Below, one piece after another: positions 26,301 to 39,479 of a DNA stretch of 64,000 nucleotides; position 1 is the first letter of the stretch; each line of letters starts with the position of its first letter. Both the position numbers and the translations under genes were made by a program. Source of the stretch: Aphis gossypii (lineage: Eukaryota; Arthropoda; Insecta; Hemiptera; Aphididae); NCBI RefSeq assembly GCF_020184175.1, contig NC_065532.1, positions 19,406,001 to 19,470,000 of the forward strand, in the 5' to 3' direction. The notes under the pieces were generated by a model that saw only the letters and a program-made list of their open reading frames with translations, was not told the DNA's origin and did no database searches.

Positions 26301-27400
26301 TTACAATTAAGATACAATCAAAAATAATACTGTTTATTTCATTATAAATATATAGTTCATATTTGCATAGTCATTTGTAATACCTACGTAATTTATTACT
26401 CACAACAATAAAATATAATAAATCTTTTATTTTGTGTAAACTGAATGTATTTATCTAAAATAGATAATAATATAATATAATTATACATACGTAATATGTA
26501 GGTAATTTAATATACTTAGATGTTTTTTATACTTTTATAAATACTGCATTTTTAATATAGTTAGGTAAGCATAAAAAATATTATCATACATATTATGAAA
26601 TAGCTTATAGGCTAAAACGAAAATAAAAATATACAATATGACGTATAACTTTTATAACTACTAGATATTATTACAAAGTATGCAACCAGTTAAGTATTTA
26701 TTACAGCTATATCGGACATTTTTTTAAGCGGGTCAAAGGTTTATAAAATGTATAATGTACAATGTGTGTATTAAATATAAATATAAAATAATGCAAAAAT
26801 TAATTCTTGAATACAAGTTTTTAAATAAGTAAATTATTACCTGACTTTTATTTATAAAATTATCATTTTGTTAGAAATGATGAGTACTGAAAATATTTAT
26901 CAATTATTAAATGTTGAATTTGCTATTATAGTACCTAAGTACCTACTACTCATAATATGAAAATTTCAGCATAAAATACACTATAGTACTTGCAGACATT
27001 CTTAGGAGGGTAATGATATTACCTATGGATCTTTGCTAGTTACATTAAATTAAAATCTTTAGAATTGATTGACACATAATTTTATTAATCTACATTCTAA
27101 CATTTCAAAAAGTATTTTCTTATAATTAACGAAGAGCGTAATTTTATTTCGAGAAATATTTTTATATTTCTTACGTTTTTACTCCTTACTTTTATATTTT
27201 GTGGTATAATTTTTGATTGTTCAATATTCAGTGACATAATATTTTTATTTATCTATGTGGTTTAAATAAAATTCCAAAGTAAAAAATTGTCAATAAGTAT
27301 TTCAATATAATATCGGTAATTGGGAAATCGATATTCAGTTCGAAATTTAGTGACCTACTCATTTAAACATTTTTTTGAAAAAACGTTAGATAACATTGAT
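23316..27400. other. AT-rich region with one promoter-like patch
   Basis: 23470-23810 is less AT-rich and ends at a possible donor (AAAAG|GTAAAA near 23801), which would suit a plus-strand non-coding first exon, but no downstream coding exon was found in the window. The rest shows nothing recognisable. Confidence 0.35.
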
Positions 27401-28048
27401 CGTATTGAAAGAAACCGATTGGGATCGCGTCAACCTAATATAATTTATCATGAAATACAATTTGTAGAGGCAAAGCTATAAGTGAGACGTGTGCAAAGAA
27501 AGAAGTTGAAGCCACGTAACCGGACAAAATATAAGCCAATGTAATATAATAAAATATAATATAAAATCTGTCGTTTAACATGAATCGAAATACTTACCTA
27601 TATACCGATATCACTGATATAATATTATATCGTATTTTATACGCCCGAGTAATGACGCGCAGTATGACTAGTTGGAAACTTGTCGAAAACGAGATAATTT
27701 ATCTTAAAGCCGTCGGTACACCTACTGCGAATATATCTATATTATAGATATAAGCGTATTATATCTATAGGGTAATGGATTCGGTGGAACAATTTACGAA
27801 GAAGTAGGTGTGGGCAGTAGCGGTAATGTGCAAACATTACTCGTGTCTTCGAGTTCGGGAAGAAAGTTGTGGCGGAGAAAGAAAGGAAAAACTAACATTG
27901 AAAAATAAATCGTTTTTGTATATAATATGCGTTGTACAGCGGTGATGGTGAAGGCGTTTCGCTGTCATAGTCGTCGTCGTATACTAACGAATAACGATAG
28001 TATCACAGATCATAATATTATTATTAAAACAAACGATGCATTTTCAAA

Positions 28049-28062
28049 GGGGGGGGGGGGGG
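28049..28062. repeat. Homopolymer run of 14 G
   Basis: A G14 tract within DNA otherwise dominated by A and T, followed by TCACAC, about 1 kb downstream of the receptor stop. It may lie in or past the receptor 3' untranslated region. Run length is prone to sequencing and slippage error. Confidence 0.9.
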
Positions 28063-28525
28063 TCACACAAAATATGCGTTTGGTGAGAATAACGTACCGT
28101 GATTGACTGACCTGAGCGCAGTTTTTTCACGACATTTACTTTGGCGTATAAATACATATTTTTATATACTAAAAAGATGTACACTTTTCACAAATTCTAA
28201 TCGAACCATCGTTTTCAACATCTCAACATCATCGTGTACCGGTTACCGTGGTGATTGACACGACTATCGAACGAGAAGAAATCTGTTGTCAGCAGTCGTC
28301 AGGCTTTACACCACATATTATGACATACTACTCGTAAAAATTAAGTATACTCGCGAATTATCGTCATTCCAGAGACGTGCTCACGGGGGTGGAGGGGATG
28401 AGGGTAACGCTTTGGATTTGTTTTGTTTATCGACATCACGCAGAAAAAAACAGTATAATTACTTGACTGTCAAAATAAAAACTCGACTTTTGATGTTTTG
28501 AATATTTTTTTTGATTTTTGATTTT

Positions 28526-28531
28526 TTTAAT
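28526..28531 (-). terminator. Possible polyadenylation signal ATTAAA for the CCHamide receptor
   Basis: ATTAAA on the minus strand about 550 bases downstream of the receptor stop. I found no AATAAA between the stop and here. Such hexamers are common by chance in this AT-rich DNA, so this is only a candidate. Confidence 0.2.
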
Positions 28532-29078
28532 ATTTACATAATATAGGTTAATGACGATAACACATATTATAATATATAGGTAATTATGTGATAAAGTAAT
28601 GATGAAAGCATATTTGCCGCCATCACGCGTCGAGATGCGCGTATTAATGTATTATTATAATAACTTATATATTATATTAATATTATACACAATATTATTA
28701 CCCTTGTGCACACGATCAATATACGGTGTATACGATTATTATTGTAATTAATTATATAGCACCTGCAGCTGGAAAACGAAAGAATACGAAGAGTACTCTT
28801 TATACCAACAAACAAAAAAAAAAAAAACAAAAAAATCAGCTGAGCACGTCACCGCATCACTCGATGTGATATCGCCACCTAAATATAATATTATATTATT
28901 ATTACAAAGATCTGTGATGATAGTATCGCATAAACGTTACCCGCCGCAGGTTCCCGTGAATAATACCCGTATTCCCCGCGTGTCACGCGCTCGATCGGCT
29001 CGGCCGCGGTCAGACGACGTTGCAGTCTTCGGGGCGTTTGCCGTTGACGACGACGGGCTTGCTGCCGCAGGCCGCCCG

Positions 29079-31439
29079 TCAGGTGGCGTGACCGAGCGCT
29101 GTGGCGTGGCTGGTGACCACGGAGTTGTGACGCCGGCACGACGTGCTGTTGACGTGCGTCAGGTTGATGTCCTGGATGGTGGACTCGACGGTGGCCGGAC
29201 CGGACCGGGCGAACGGGCAACAGCAGAACAGGTACCGGTTGAAGTGTTTGCGGAACACGCCGCTGATGAAGTACAGCGCCACGGGGTTCACGCACGAGTT
29301 GATGAAGCTCAGGCAGAAGCCGACGATGCGGAACGCGTGCCAGTAGTCGTCGTACTCGTCGCGCGAGTCCGAGTTGAAGTGGAACCACACCATGAACACG
29401 TGGTACGGCAGGAAGCTGACCATGAATATGACGACGAACGACAGCACCATCTTGGCCACCTTCTTCCGGGCCCGGATCTGGCCCGACTGGCCGGCGTGCT
29501 GCAGCTCGCCGGGCATGTTGCGCGTGGACACCATCAGGTGGTGGGCCATCAGCAGGTAAAAGCAACCGATCACGCACAGCGGCACCACGTAGTACGCGAG
29601 CAGCTTGAACATGACCATTGCCCGTGCGTAGTCGTTGCCCAGCTCTATCGGGAACGGGTAACAGTACTCGATGGTCACGTTCGTGTTGGGTATCGACTCG
29701 GTGGCCAGGTGCGAGAACGTGGCCGACGGCGTGGCCAGAACCACGGCCAGTATCCATATGGCCACGGCCGTCATCAGGGTGAACGGCTTTGACGACACGT
29801 GCCGTCGGATGGGGTTCACGATGGCGCAGTACCTGTGAGTGGTATAGACGATAAAAAAAATATATTTATTATTATTATTATTATTATTATTGTTTTAAGA
29901 CTTAAAAAGTTCCTCGGGCGTATTACGTATTAAGGATAAATTATTATTATCGTCGTCTTTATAGATGATATTATAACCACCGAGGTAAAAAAACACATCA
30001 TAATAATAATATGATTCTCTACAGTTTTTTTTAAATTAATTTTTATTTTATATTTTATCAATTTTTACTTTTTTAACAATATTAAAAATAATAAGTTAAT
30101 AATCTTAAACATTTTTTTTTTCTTATATATAATACATAGTAAGTTCGATGGCTTTTAATATATATTATGCCATTACAATACCTATATTATGTATAATTTG
30201 TAAAAGATATTTGAACTCGAAACCTTAAAAATAATTGCTGCAGAGGTCAGCGCACGTTTTTCGAGAGGTATTCTATTGAAATCATAACAATGGCAGTGGA
30301 ATCGAAATGCTATGGTGAGATTTTAAACCCACCATAAAAGCACTCTTAAGTGTTCATATCAGAAGATAACAGAAATGTGCAGTACACGAAATCGAATAAA
30401 TGATGTATTGATTTGGAAAAGTACCAGCTCAAATACCAAATTTTCGTATCAGTGGCGTACATAGAATTCATATTATATGGTGATGGGAGGAGTGCCCAAG
30501 CAATAAAATATAACTACCTATATAGATATATAATAGAAATCATAATACACGATTTTTTCTTTCTTATATGATGGAGAGGATTAAACATCCTTTCCACCAC
30601 CCTTCCATCCATCATCGGTACATCAACGAAAATCTGTGTCAAGGGTCGGTTCATATATCGACAACACTGCTGCCGACCGGAATCTAATAATTACCTGTAT
30701 GCCGTATAGGCGTAAATCCGAGAGAGGTTTCAAGTCGCCGTAAAAAGCACCTCTTTCCTTAATAACTTTAGAGAATAAAACCCGAGATTCGACTATTTAT
30801 AAGTCGCATTTCAATCGTATTTTATAAACCAAAAACGTATCTCATAGCTCTGTACTACTCAGACATAATTATTTATGTATCGTTTGATATAACACCTATA
30901 GGCTATAATACGTGTTATAATAATCAGATTATCATAATCTACTACGTACGCAATAATATTTATCATATATTTTATATATAACCACTGTTTTCGTTTAAAA
31001 AACCATTGAGTTTTCGATTTCAACGAATATAATATAGTTAAAAATATTGTACTCGCCTCTCGGCGCTGAGCGCGGTCAGCGTGAACACGGACACGCCGAT
31101 GGACACGTCCTTGGTGGCCTCGCTGAGCTTGCATATGAGCTCGCCGTACGGCCACGACTCGACCGTGTACACGGTGGACGTGAACGGCACGCACGTGATG
31201 ATGACCAACAGGTCACCCAGCGCCAGACTCAGTATGTACGTGTTGGGCACGTTGCGCATGCTCCGGTGCCTGATGAACACCAACACCAGTGTGCCGTTGC
31301 CCAGAACGCCCACGACGAATATCATGGCGAACACCACGGGAACGATGTACGTTTCCGGTCGGTTCGAGTAGGGCTCGTAAACGTTGTCCGAGTCGTTGAC
31401 ATCCGTATAGTTGCCGGAAATGGCTATTGCAGCTGCCAT
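29079..31439 (-). CDS. CCHaR: CCHamide neuropeptide receptor (class A GPCR, bombesin-receptor-like), two coding exons
   Basis: Coding exons are 31057-31439 and 29079-29832 on the minus strand, joined across codon 128 (AG|G) to give 378 residues and a stop. The receptor sits in the plasma membrane and, from its family, should bind a CCHamide peptide and signal through a G protein. Visible: sequons at N10 and N15; TM1 about 32-56 with GNGTL; TM2 67-91 with LALGD; TM3 103-126 ending in ERY (127-129) in place of DRY; TM4 145-165; ECL2 cysteine C185 to pair with C103; TM5 203-226; TM6 254-279 with SFLPYH; TM7 294-318 with NPVALY, then FRKHFN and a CCC palmitoylation-type cluster at 331-333. NPxALY plus FRKHFN is the bombesin/CCHamide signature. 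The exons are strikingly GC-rich against AT-rich flanks. The start is the first ATG after a probable splice acceptor at 31489; the frame stays open to that acceptor, so an upstream coding exon is not excluded. CCHamide-1 versus CCHamide-2 subtype was not resolved. Confidence 0.93.
29833..31056 (-). other. GC-AG intron of the CCHamide receptor gene
   Basis: This 1,224-bp intron separates the ERY codons of the receptor. On the minus strand the exon ends GCCGAGAG and the intron starts GCGAGT. It ends ACTCACAG before GTACTGCGCC. Only this GC donor keeps the frame to read ER-YCAIVNP. The nearest GT, 4 bases further in, would shift the frame. The intron is AT-rich and contains no recognisable gene. 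Confidence 0.8.
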
Positions 31440-31484
31440 GGCTGTGCTCTGACCGCGGTCGATGCCGCCACAACGGGTCGTGTC

Positions 31485-31500
31485 GCTGCTGCAAAAAAAA
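31485..31500 (-). promoter_or_regulatory. Probable splice acceptor upstream of the receptor start codon, tandem NAGNAG type
   Basis: Read on the minus strand this is an eight-T tract followed by GCAGCAG, 50 bases upstream of the receptor ATG. A pyrimidine run followed by two in-line AGs is a good 3' splice site and implies at least one upstream, probably non-coding, exon. The two AGs are 3 bases apart, so two transcripts differing by one codon-length of leader are possible. Confidence 0.55.
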
Positions 31501-33189
31501 ACGGTAAACATAGGTAATTATTATTATATTATTAATATATATTTATATTGTTATTATATATTTTTTAATACGGTCTAAGACGGGCTCAGTAGTAATGTGT
31601 CCTCCGTTAAAGCATTCAATTTTTATATTTTTCGGCGGCTCTTAACCGCAACCGAACCGCGAACGATGTATGGACGTTCTTATAACGATTTGACAGTTAA
31701 AATAAAGACCGTCGTGTCTATATAAATATAATTTACGCGATTTGCAATACTGCGGGCAAGACGAAAACAGCATTTGAATACTATATAATATTATTCTCGT
31801 CGATTTCGAGACTAAACGGACCCGAAAGACGATAATAGTTTTTTTCGAGATTTATAACGTATATAATATACCTCCGCCATTCCGATGGTCGTCGTTAAAA
31901 AGTTCGACGACGTAATCGATTATTGTGCGAAATATAATTGATACAGCCTGTATCATAATATACAATCGTTGTATCATAATATATTAGCCCCGTTTCTGCA
32001 GGTCATGGTGAAGTGTTTATAAAAACATTCATCCGAATTTACGGGATGGTTCGTGCAACTATATATTATACCGGCCCGACACGGTAAGAGTTCAATAGGA
32101 TTCGTGCCTTTAGTGGCAACGTGTCACGTCCACAGTATCCCGACCCGTCTATATTTTGTATCGACACAAAACACCCATAAGACGTGTTAAAAAGCCATAG
32201 AAATTTATAGCTATATAGTTTCAGTGCGGGTCGTTTATTTTAGTCACGAATATCACGTCAGTCACATTTGCGACTGTCCGTGCCTACTGCTATAATAATA
32301 CTATGTTAAGCGTATAACACTTGTGCAGTTGTTAAGTGTGCAACAACAAAAACCACTTCCTGAAGTGGTCATTAATTGTACAACGAAACTATCATAGACA
32401 AAAACCTTCTAGATATGTAGTTGCTGACTTGTTGGACTTGCTTGGCACTTGTCACATCGTTTTACATTTATTCTACGTATACTTACAACTTTGCGTTGCG
32501 AAATTTACTGCTGGCGTTACGGTTTAATATTTACACGTGACCTTAGAATATAGCTGATCAAAAACGTGGTATATTTAATATTATTATATTAAGTGTGATT
32601 GAATTGTTGGAATCTGGTGATACTAACCGTTAAAATGTATAATGCCAAATTACTAGCGCAATTATTAATAGACAAAATATTTTTTGCTATACATCATTGT
32701 GAGTAAATAAACTATAAATGTATATGTTCAATATTTTATTCATTTCGTATGTTACCTATAACGCACGTTATGAAATTCACAGATTTTTATATAGTAACAA
32801 GCTTCCGATTCTCTATATCTTAAAAAAAAAATTAAAATATTTTATCTCTTCTAACTTCCATCATAACTTTTACGTCTTCTAGAATAAAATAAACCATTTT
32901 TTAACACTTCATTCTTCAATCTATTTCGATTATTGAAATGTCCTCTTTTTAATTCGAATAAATATTTTATGATTGTATAATGGTATAACTATCTACATTT
33001 TACAGTACCAATTAGTTTGTAATTACATATATTATGCTCTGTATTTAAAGTTATAAAATTTAATATATAAGAAGAACTCTATTTTTTTTATTTTTTTATT
33101 TTTTGTATTATAATTTAATACTCATACGTTTTTTTATCTACAGTAAAAATAAAATCTACTGGAAAGTTACATTGCATTTTCATGAATGT
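31501..33189. other. Upstream flank of the CCHamide receptor
   Basis: 31500-32600 is less AT-rich and CpG-containing, which fits the promoter and 5' leader of the receptor. From about 32600 the DNA reverts to AT-rich. A 63-codon plus frame at 32336-32527 has no known motif. Confidence 0.4.
32487..32560 (-). promoter_or_regulatory. Candidate upstream non-coding exon or promoter side of the receptor gene
   Basis: On the minus strand a GTAAGTATACG donor-like site lies at about 32486-32476, preceded by a GC-richer stretch, roughly 1 kb upstream of the acceptor at 31489. It could be the 5' untranslated exon that the acceptor predicts. No core promoter motif could be assigned, and the donor match could be chance. 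Confidence 0.2.
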
Positions 33190-33825
33190 TTGAAGTGAAC
33201 ATTTTTATTCACGTAAGATACTTGCAACTATTTCTTCTCAAACTATTTGATATAAAAGGTAATAACTGTAAATACTTGAAATTTTCATCCCATATATGAA
33301 TATTTTCTGTAACTATACGATATAATTTTCAAAATATTTTGATTCTTTTTGAATTTTGTTTTTGAATTCTTTATGAATTTTACTATACTCAATGATATTT
33401 TTTAAATATGTAGATTAATTTTAAGATATTACCTATGTATATCAAGAAGCTATTTACACTGTTACAGTTAAGTGTCCGAATGTTATTCATTTAATATTTA
33501 AGAGATAATAATTATATAATTAAATATAAATTATATTTAATATTATAGTAACTAATTATTAAAAATATAATAATGTATGCAATGTTTTTGGAAATAATTA
33601 AATGAATCTACTATAATATTAAAAGTAAAGTAAATTATTTTAATGGTAACATCAAAAAAAAATACATTATTAAATTTATTCAGTCGTGTAGGGTGACAGA
33701 TTATCCAAAAATTATACATATTCAATATATTAGTAATATAAGTAAACCCACTCAATACCTACTAAACAGCAGAGTGGCACCCACTTGACCACGTTTTACT
33801 TTTGTGAACTTCTTGGTAATCAGTT
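33190..33825 (+). repeat. Interspersed repeat copy, interrupted
   Basis: The start matches at CTGTAAATACTTGAAATTTTCA (shared 20 bases around 33267) and the tail at CAGCAGAGTGGCACCCACTT (33769). The middle (33400-33660) is not alignable by eye and may be another insertion or an internal deletion and replacement. Confidence 0.5.
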
Positions 33826-36800
33826 ACTTCTTAAATTTTTAGATGATTTATAAGACTAAACAAAAAATTCCGATCATTTATAGACCATTGTGTGCGTTAG
33901 CGTGATGTTTCTTTCCTTAATTTTTTCTTTTTAACGAAAATAACTGCTTAAAGTCCGAACTGAAATAAACACTTTTCTCAAACAAGATAGAGATAACCAT
34001 TATCTCTATTGTCTCAAGTATAAAACTTATGATAAAAAAATCAAGTCTATTGTTTTCCGTTATTTATGCTCCTTTCGTTAGTTGGCATTGAGTTTTGTGG
34101 ATTTACTGTTAAGACTGAACAAACTGTTCCCATAGTCATTCAAATAATTTTCAGTAACATTTCTAATTGATCAGCCATTTCTTTTTAAAATCGTTCAAAG
34201 GGTCCGAACAAATACATCTGTAAGAACTATGTAAGATATTTCTCCAAAGTTTTAGATTATTTCAAAAAAGGTTGAAACACGGTAATAGTTTATTATACCA
34301 TTATATGTAAAGCGTGTGTTTAATACTTCATATTATTATTACTTATGTATAAAGTAAGAATACTTTATAGTCTATACTCACTATAGTATACACCAAAATT
34401 CCATTATTGGACATTTATTTTATTTATGTCCTATTATAACATACATAATACGATTCTATAGGAGATTAAATTTGTAATTATTTCGAGTAAGTTCACGTAT
34501 TATTACATGCTCATTGATCAATGAATTATAATAATATATATATTACGATTTTGTACAATTATTAAATAACTTTCTGATTGGTATGTAGGTAAGTTTGTAG
34601 CAATGTAGATGAGTTTGAGTCATAATAAATATGGCAAAAGATATCATGCAAAAAATATTATAGTATGTGCACATAAATTTACAAAATATGCAATGAATAT
34701 TTATTTTTATTTTTGTTTGTATTATTTTTCAAGAGAATAACGAGTTTTGTTTGTAATGTATACAAAATAAATAATATGCATATTGCATATGCATGTATGT
34801 GCCCAAATACTTGGAAAATTGTATGTTTTTAAATTCTAAGTTAATTTAAACTATTTTTACTGATTAACCGTAAAATAAAATAAATTATATTACCTATTAA
34901 AAAAATTATAAATTTGGTATAATTATTTAAAACGTGTAGAAAAATATAAATTTACTAGTCCCATCATTCAGCTGTCTTAGATTAAACATAATATTGTAGT
35001 TTAATAGCTTATTATAATAAACTATTTAATCAAGCTTTAAGTAAAATGTAAATTATTACTGTGTTTGATGTTTATACAATATTCATTTTATATATTATCA
35101 TTATCTAAAAATATTTAACTTATAAAACTTATTTTTATTTAAATATATGCAAAAATATGCAACCCATATGTGCAACACAGCGATGTAATAATTATTATGT
35201 ACGGGTGTAGCTTCTAAAGTACACATTAAATACATCTCGAATATTTTAAATGATTTTTTTAAGAGAATAAAAATTTGAAAATTTTCTAGGCAGTTGTAAA
35301 ATAAAAATTATTAATTATTATGTAAAAAATATCGATACTATAAAATTAAATTAAATATTGTTTCTTATACAGATCAACACTTGACTTAGTGACCGTGTCG
35401 ATATAGTTAAATGGTAAGGACTTAACTCCTTTGTCAGATATTTACTTTGAAAGCTTAGATATGAGAATTAATATTATGATTTCATCTTTGTTACCTAAAT
35501 GACATTAAAAGATTTATTTTATATTAGAAAATTAACATAAAATATTAATATTATGGAAAAAACTTAGAGTGAATCTAATTGAGAAAATTGTAATTAACCA
35601 ACACATTTAACACTGAGAAACTTTTTTTAAATTATTATTCTTTTAAGAAGAAAACAAGAATACAGTTATACTTAAAATTTTGAGTAAGATATAAATATGT
35701 AAAATGTTCAATGAAGTTCTAAGTTTTATAATAATTATGAAACAAATTCCATTGACACAATGATTTGAAATTCACCACTGGTTTGTAGACTTTGTGGTAC
35801 TATTAAAAGGTTATTTTTTAATTTTCTCAATAGTTTTTAAATCTATAGAAATATATGAGCAACAAACACAAGAAATCGTTGAATAATATCATAAAATGTG
35901 AATTAAAAAAAGGTCTATTATTCTAATTGGTTTTTGAAAACAATTATCTATCAATTATTTTTTTCTACTTTTTTCCATTGAATTTGTGGTTATGCCGACA
36001 TTTTATGTGTACGGTTAAGTTAAATATCAACACGAACATGAGCTTTTGACTCAAAGTCTGTACATGTTTAAAAGAGACAATTCCGAGTAGGAAAAGTTAC
36101 TTAATGAAACATAACGTTCAAACTTGTATAAATATTGCTCTTTGTGTGTTATTATATTTTATTACCTTATAGATTATTATTCTATTATTCTATTATGCAT
36201 ATTGCATTTCAAAACAGTGTAAACCCTAGAGACTCATTTTCAGAGCTCTTCAGTTAATATCACAGTCTATAGAGTTTAGAGCGTGCAATATTTTTGAGCA
36301 ACAAACTTTAGAGATGGTGTAGTTTATGAACACAACTATGTAAAATGCATTTTGTTTGTTTGTCAGAATGAGTTGATATTATGTTTTACATGGCAGAAAG
36401 TTGTTTTAAACTTATGTAATTAAACCTATATCATATACAAATGCATGATGTTGGACAATACCTTCATTATTTCAACACGATCGCGTTGGTCACTTAGGCA
36501 AACGACAATTATTCTAAATCGTTCAGTACTTGCGTAATTTGCAGTAATACCACCAAATAATATTTTTTAACTTCACAATCGGTGGTCTATTTAAAATGCA
36601 TGAATCGTACAACATAGTTTTATAATTAATTATTTTTCTTAACCCTACTTAGTAAACTGTTACTATACTGTGTTTATTTATATACAACAGAAATTTAAAT
36701 TAAAATAAAAAATAAAATAAGAACTTGGAATTAAGTCTCACTGTGATGTTAAATAATAGGTATTTAATGAATGAATTAGTCACACGAAAATATTATCCAA

Positions 36801-39479
36801 GTAAATGAACAATTCCTCTGCTTAAGTAAAATAGACACATTTTCTTTACAACTAAATTTGAACTTTTTTTATGATAATTCCCCAACTGATTATTAAAATA
36901 TCAAACTATAAAAGACATACATAGGTCTTGTTCACTTTAATTCATAACTCATGAATCTAAAATCACGAAAGTCAAAAATGTATTCAATATCAACATCAAC
37001 AACGTTTTATCTCGTTTTAAATTTGAGTATATTATAAAAATATAATGTATTTTTTCTAATTTAATCATCAATTTATTCCCAAAAAAATATAGGGTTATTA
37101 AAAATTAAAATTTAAATGATTAACCCATCAATAAACCACATTGTTAAAAATAATCTATCCAATTATTACCCAGTACCAAAGCCTAAGAGTGGAATTTAGA
37201 TACAAAAATAACATTAAACAACAATAAAATTATCTTAAAATAAATGTAGAGTAATCGACTGAATCACGGATCATGCAACGTGGGCACCAAATATTGATTT
37301 GGTAAGCAACAATTACGCAAACAGTGATATATTCATCATTACAATTTAATATTTTACAGGAATGTGAATTTTTGTTTTATTAAAGTTTTATATTTTATAA
37401 TTTTTAATATATTTATTATGTTTAGAAATAGAGACTGACATATTATCTTTAATTAAAATTATTTTTTATATAGAATAATTGAGTTAAAATTATTTACTAT
37501 ATTACACAGTGTACATTACTGTGACCTACTCAATAACTACAATGGACTATATATATAAAGACTGTAAAGTGACTTTAATAAAAATTCTCAATTTTCTTCC
37601 GTCAGTTGGTGAAGATAATAAAAAAAAGAGTTTTGTTTCAATAATTGTTTAAATTGCATTCAAAATATGCAAATGTAAAATGAACAATATCTAGGTAGCA
37701 TTGATATAATCTAATTTCCGTTAACAGTAAAAAAAAAAAAAAAAAATAAGAAATATTAATAAATGTTTTCCTATTTGAAGTTCCGATATTTTAAAATAGG
37801 CAATAACTCATACATAACAATGCATATTACATCCTTTTTATTTTCCATTATTTTTACAACTCCGTTTTCGCAAAGTTAAAACTAGGTACAATAAGTTTCA
37901 TACTTTTTTTTCGTCTTAAATTTGAAAAGTCAAAAAATAACTTATAATATAAGATGTTTTTTAGTACTACCTACTCTAAAAAAGTTTTTTTTTTTGATAG
38001 CTCGTTGATTTAATTACTATATTATATATAGTTATAATATTTATACAAATAGAGTAACTCATTTTAAAAAAACTCTCTAGATATGATATAATATTAAAGT
38101 TAAAATATTAAATACATTACAATGACAACAAAAGAATAACAATAATTATATTTTTTAGTATATTTTATTATTCTAGTCGGATAAAGTATACTTATATAAC
38201 TAAGTTAAATTGTATTTTAATACGATAATAACTGTAACAATTATTTAATGAAACAATAATCAAATGCTTATTGAGTAATTTGATCTTATGGCACTACGAT
38301 AGGTAATATGTATCACGATTATTGGTAGAGACTCTGCAGCAATCATTTAACATCTACAATAAGTTGCTATAAATTGAATAAATTATAAATCGACCTCATT
38401 GGTGCAACCTATAGAGAGGGGCACAGGGAACTAGTGCTTAACACTATTTTAAAATATATTCCCCTAAAAGTAAAAGCATTTTTCTATTAAGATTTAAAAA
38501 TCCGAGTCTGTGAACCCTTCAATTTTTGTGTATAGCCAAAAATATTGGTCTAGTTACGTCTACGATCTACCTGCGTCCTATGTGTTCAATTTATTTACCA
38601 AACATATCATATTATTATAAACGTATCATATTTATAGATATCGGTATTACAGTATGTTCGTATTTTTTTTATTATTAATTTATGCGTATGTAAAATATTA
38701 CGATGACAGAAATATTAGTTCAAATTTATATCAAGAAAATTTGGTATAGTTTAAGTAATAGTTAAGTATACTTTAAGTAAGTTATTATTTAATAATTATT
38801 ATTCATATTACAAATTTGCATCAACTCTTTTCAGTATTATTTTAACAATATATACATAATATATAAAATAAATTAAATAATGTAACTTATATTTTTTATT
38901 ATACATTTTTATCGAGTTACTTTTTATACTTAATTAGATATTTTAGTGGGACGTCAATTCTTAGTGAAAATAATAAATAATAAAATTAACATAAAAATAA
39001 AACATAAACCTTTGAAAATAATGTGTAGGTACCGTGAACGCAGTTGTTAAATGCGGTTAACGATACAATATATTTTATAAAAGCCTTAACAATATACCGT
39101 AATAAATAAAATAAAATTAATACAACTTTACTGTTTAATATGCCATTGCCGTGGGTATTGTTATTTGTGCATTTACAAGGCTTTCAATATTATTAAGGAC
39201 TTGGTTTAATAACAATAAATAACATTATTTGCACCACGTTAGGTGACGCTAATCGATATTTTTATTTTTTTCGTACATTCAAGACGAATAACCTGTACAC
39301 AAATCATAATGTATTTTTTGTTAGAGTAGGAGTTGTGCACCAAGTTCCAATCGTTTTAGAATTACGTACATTATCTTCAAGAAGATTACACCATCCTGGT
39401 ATAGAGGTTCGTCTCACCCTCTCTTACTCGTCGATTAAATAAAAGACTAAGGGTTCATCTATGTTTTTTTACTCGATCT
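33826..39479. other. AT-rich region without recognised genes
   Basis: No coding exon, RNA gene or well-bounded repeat recognised. It could be intergenic or a long intron. Confidence 0.5.

Larger units (their letters stand above)
27401..29078. other. GC-richer downstream flank of the CCHamide receptor
   Basis: Contains several CG dinucleotides, the G14 run and a 71-codon plus frame (28286-28501) with no domain. It may include the receptor 3' untranslated region up to the candidate signal at 28526. No separate gene supported. Confidence 0.4.

Noticed and set aside
28866..29792. 308-codon plus-strand open frame and a 288-codon minus frame overlapping the receptor
   Set aside because: They are other-frame shadows of the GC-rich receptor exon. 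Their products are low-complexity Arg/His/Val-rich with no domain, while the third frame is a textbook seven-helix receptor.
29817..29819. GTG as the start codon of a separate 246-residue receptor fragment
   Set aside because: It is an internal valine codon. The exon begins at 29832 after an AG acceptor and continues the ERY motif from the upstream exon.
31047..31517. Plus-strand frames of 156 and 96 codons over receptor exon 1
   Set aside because: Antisense shadows of the GC-rich exon without any recognisable motif.
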